A stretch of DNA of 64,000 nt, taken from the NCBI RefSeq assembly GCF_025790165.1, contig NZ_CP094970.1, positions 434,001 to 498,000 on the forward strand. Reading direction: 5' to 3'. The translations under genes were made by a program, and so were the position numbers. A model generated the notes under the pieces. That model ran no database searches. It worked only from the letters and a program-made list of their open reading frames with translations, and was not told the origin of the DNA. This document shows, in pieces, positions 62,390-64,000 of the stretch. Each line of letters begins with the position of its first letter. The first letter of the stretch is position 1. The DNA comes from Solicola gregarius (lineage in GTDB: Bacteria > Actinomycetota > Actinomycetes > Propionibacteriales > Nocardioidaceae).

Positions 62390-63222
62390 CCGAGGACACG
62401 CCGGTGCTGCGCGTCGATGGGCTCCGCAAGACGTTTCGGTCGCGCGTACGCGACAGCGAATCCGTTATCGCGGTCGACTCCGTTTCGCTCGCGGTCGCAC
62501 CGGGAGAGTCGTTGGCGATCGTCGGCGAGTCCGGCAGCGGCAAGACGACCATCGCCCGCATTCTCGTCGGGCTCGAACGCGCCGATGCCGGCACCGTCGA
62601 GGTCGCCGGCGCGGACGTGACCGCGCCAGCGCGCAGTCGCCGCGCCCGGCTCAGGCGGGCGCGGGCGATCCAGATGGTGTTCCAGAATCCCTATGGGTCC
62701 CTCGACCCGGCGGCGACGATCGAGCAGAGCGTCGCGTACGCCCTCGCGCTGCACGGCGTGCCCGACCGCCGGGTTCGCACGGCCGAGCTACTCGACCGGG
62801 TCGGGCTGGGCAAACGGGAACGCGAGGCCCGCCCGGCGTCGCTGAGCGGCGGACAGCTGCAGCGGGCCGCGATCGCGCGCTGTCTGTGCGTCGAACCCGA
62901 CGTACTCGTGCTCGACGAGGCGGTCGCAGCGCTCGACGTCTCCATCCAGGCCCAGATCCTGCTGCTCATCGACGAGCTACGAACCGAGCTCGGGCTCACC
63001 TGCGTGTTCATCAGCCACGACCTGGCCGTCGTCGAGGCCGTCAGCGACCGAGTCGCGGTGCTGCTGCGCGGGAAGGTCGTCGAGGAGGGCGACACTGCGT
63101 CGGTGTTGCGAGACCCGCGACACGAGTACACACAGATGCTGCTGGACAGCGTTCCGCGACCCGGATGGGTGCCGACCGGAGGCCGAGCGGACCCGGCCGA
63201 CACGTTCGCGACTCGCCCGTAA
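62386..63222 (+). CDS. oligopeptide ABC ATPase, DppF-like (278 aa)
   Basis: Partner ATPase: Walker A GESGSGKTT near residues 45-53, Q-loop VFQNPYGSLDP, signature LSGGQLQRA and Walker B VLDEAVAALDVS. It lacks the long C-terminal Cys tail of DppD. ATGA overlap with DppD. Confidence 0.9.
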   Translation: MTEDTPVLRVDGLRKTFRSRVRDSESVIAVDSVSLAVAPGESLAIVGESGSGKTTIARILVGLERADAGTVEVAGADVTAPARSRRARLRRARAIQMVFQNPYGSLDPAATIEQSVAYALALHGVPDRRVRTAELLDRVGLGKREREARPASLSGGQLQRAAIARCLCVEPDVLVLDEAVAALDVSIQAQILLLIDELRTELGLTCVFISHDLAVVEAVSDRVAVLLRGKVVEEGDTASVLRDPRHEYTQMLLDSVPRPGWVPTGGRADPADTFATRP

Positions 63223-63248
63223 CTCTTCGACGTGGCAGATTCGGGTCC

Positions 63249-64000
63249 GTGACGTTCACTCGTATCGCCATCGTCAACCGCGGTGAGGCCGCCATGCGCC
63301 TCATCAACGCCGTTCGCGACATCAACGCATCGCACCTCGACGACGCACCCGAACTACGGACCATCGCGCTCTACACCGATACGGATGCGGCCGCGATGTT
63401 CGTACGAGAGGCCGACGAGACCTACCTGCTCGGCGCCGCCGCGGACCGCCCGTACCTGGACCTGGTCGTACTCGAGCGGGCGCTCGCCGACTCGAACGCC
63501 GAGGCCGTCTGGGTCGGATGGGGCTTCGTCGCGGAGGATCCGGCCTTCGCCGACCTGTGCGAACGGCTCGGTCTGGTGTTCATCGGCCCGACCTCGGCCG
63601 CGATGCGCCAGCTCGGCGACAAGATCGGCTCGAAGCTGATCGCCGAAGAGGTCGGCGTGCCCGTCGCCCCCTGGAGTCGCGGTGGAGTCGGGACCGTCGA
63701 GGACGCACTCGCCGCCGCCGATGAGATCGGCTACCCGCTGATGCTCAAGGCGACCGCCGGTGGTGGTGGCCGCGGGATCCGGATGGTCTCCGGCGCAGCA
63801 GAGCTGACCGATGCGTACCAACGTACGAGAGACGAGGCCGAGCGTGCGTTCGGAAGCAGCGTCGTCTTCCTCGAGCGCCTCGTCACCGGAGCGCGCCACG
63901 TCGAGGTGCAGCTGATCGCCGACGGCCAGGGCACGGCATGGGCGGTCGGCGTACGGGACTGCTCGGTGCAACGCCGCAACCAGAAGGTGATCGAGGAGTC
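63249..64000 (+). CDS. biotin carboxylase domain protein, 5' part only
   Basis: GTG-initiated reading open to the window end (250 residues visible). N-terminal biotin-carboxylase fold: FTRIAIVNRGEAAMRLINA, ALYTDTDA, and the ATP-grasp region LMLKATAGGGGRGIRMV with VEVQLIADGQG. The NRGEAAMR start resembles large fused acetyl/propionyl-CoA carboxylase chains of actinobacteria. It could supply the methylmalonyl-CoA side of the ethylmalonyl-CoA pathway. The rest is outside the window. Confidence 0.85.
   Translation, partial: MTFTRIAIVNRGEAAMRLINAVRDINASHLDDAPELRTIALYTDTDAAAMFVREADETYLLGAAADRPYLDLVVLERALADSNAEAVWVGWGFVAEDPAFADLCERLGLVFIGPTSAAMRQLGDKIGSKLIAEEVGVPVAPWSRGGVGTVEDALAAADEIGYPLMLKATAGGGGRGIRMVSGAAELTDAYQRTRDEAERAFGSSVVFLERLVTGARHVEVQLIADGQGTAWAVGVRDCSVQRRNQKVIEE

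Overview
The window is high-GC DNA with dense genes, frequent GTG starts and many 4-base ATGA/GTGA overlaps. It looks like an actinobacterial chromosome, probably from the Nocardioidaceae or a related family. Supporting markers are NucS, a DivIVA-type coiled-coil protein, a DUF222/HNH (13E12-like) gene, an IdeR-type iron box, crotonyl-CoA carboxylase/reductase, and many leaderless promoters with the start codon exactly 6 nt after the -10. There are no rRNA, tRNA, CRISPR, prophage or transposase genes. The genus cannot be fixed from sequence alone.

Layout. 0.1-8 kb (minus): a YbbN-like thioredoxin/TPR gene broken by a frameshift, then a coupled ABC export cassette (two ATPases, two FtsX-like permeases). 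8-19 kb: a LacI-controlled carbohydrate locus. It has a ribose-type ABC importer, a LacI regulator, and a four-gene coupled unit of secreted GH172, secreted GH43-like propeller enzyme (frameshifted), a KdsD-like D-arabinose-5-phosphate isomerase and a ribokinase-family kinase. The same 14-bp palindrome lies in front of both the importer and the hydrolase unit. The best-fitting job is use of a D-arabinose-containing glycan. 19-21.5 kb: MerR plus a paired SMR exporter, a decayed DUF222/HNH gene, a PH-domain membrane protein and a 55-aa membrane protein. 21.5-24.5 kb: MeaB, thiolase and methylmalonyl/ethylmalonyl-CoA epimerase, whose 3' end is rewritten by a 61-bp tandem repeat. 24.5-29.6 kb: a 5-oxoproline operon (NRAMP-like carrier, PxpA, PxpB, PxpC, DUF1445) under a divergent GntR.

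29.6-43 kb: acyltransferase, Ccr, a SnoaL-like protein, a TetR remnant, an FAD oxidoreductase, DedA, a DivIVA-like protein, a sulfotransferase-like protein, MerR, DUF222/HNH, a TetR-SDR-DoxX unit with twin operators, and Tgt. 43-56 kb: SGNH hydrolase, YhhQ-type queuosine-precursor carrier, tandem 3-hydroxyacyl-CoA dehydrogenase, NucS, an AbiEi/DUF559-like protein, a VOC dioxygenase-like protein, ferritin with an IdeR box shared with a 55-aa Cys-rich small protein, histidine phosphatase, ECF sigma factor, methyltransferase, a small barrel-like protein, an aminotransferase and ethylmalonyl-CoA mutase. 56-64 kb: an RpiR regulator diverging from a C45 hydrolase plus Dpp-type ABC transporter operon (DppC frameshifted), then the start of a biotin-carboxylase gene cut by the window end.

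Genes working together: (i) ccr, ecm, epimerase, meaB, thiolase, hydroxyacyl-CoA dehydrogenase and the terminal biotin carboxylase are pieces of acetyl-CoA/C4-CoA/propionyl-CoA metabolism (ethylmalonyl-CoA pathway), scattered over about 40 kb; (ii) the LacI locus forms a plausible complete route from polymer to ribulose-5-phosphate; (iii) Tgt and YhhQ fit queuosine salvage. Three genes carry single-base indels in short G/C runs, which may be sequencing errors or real lesions.
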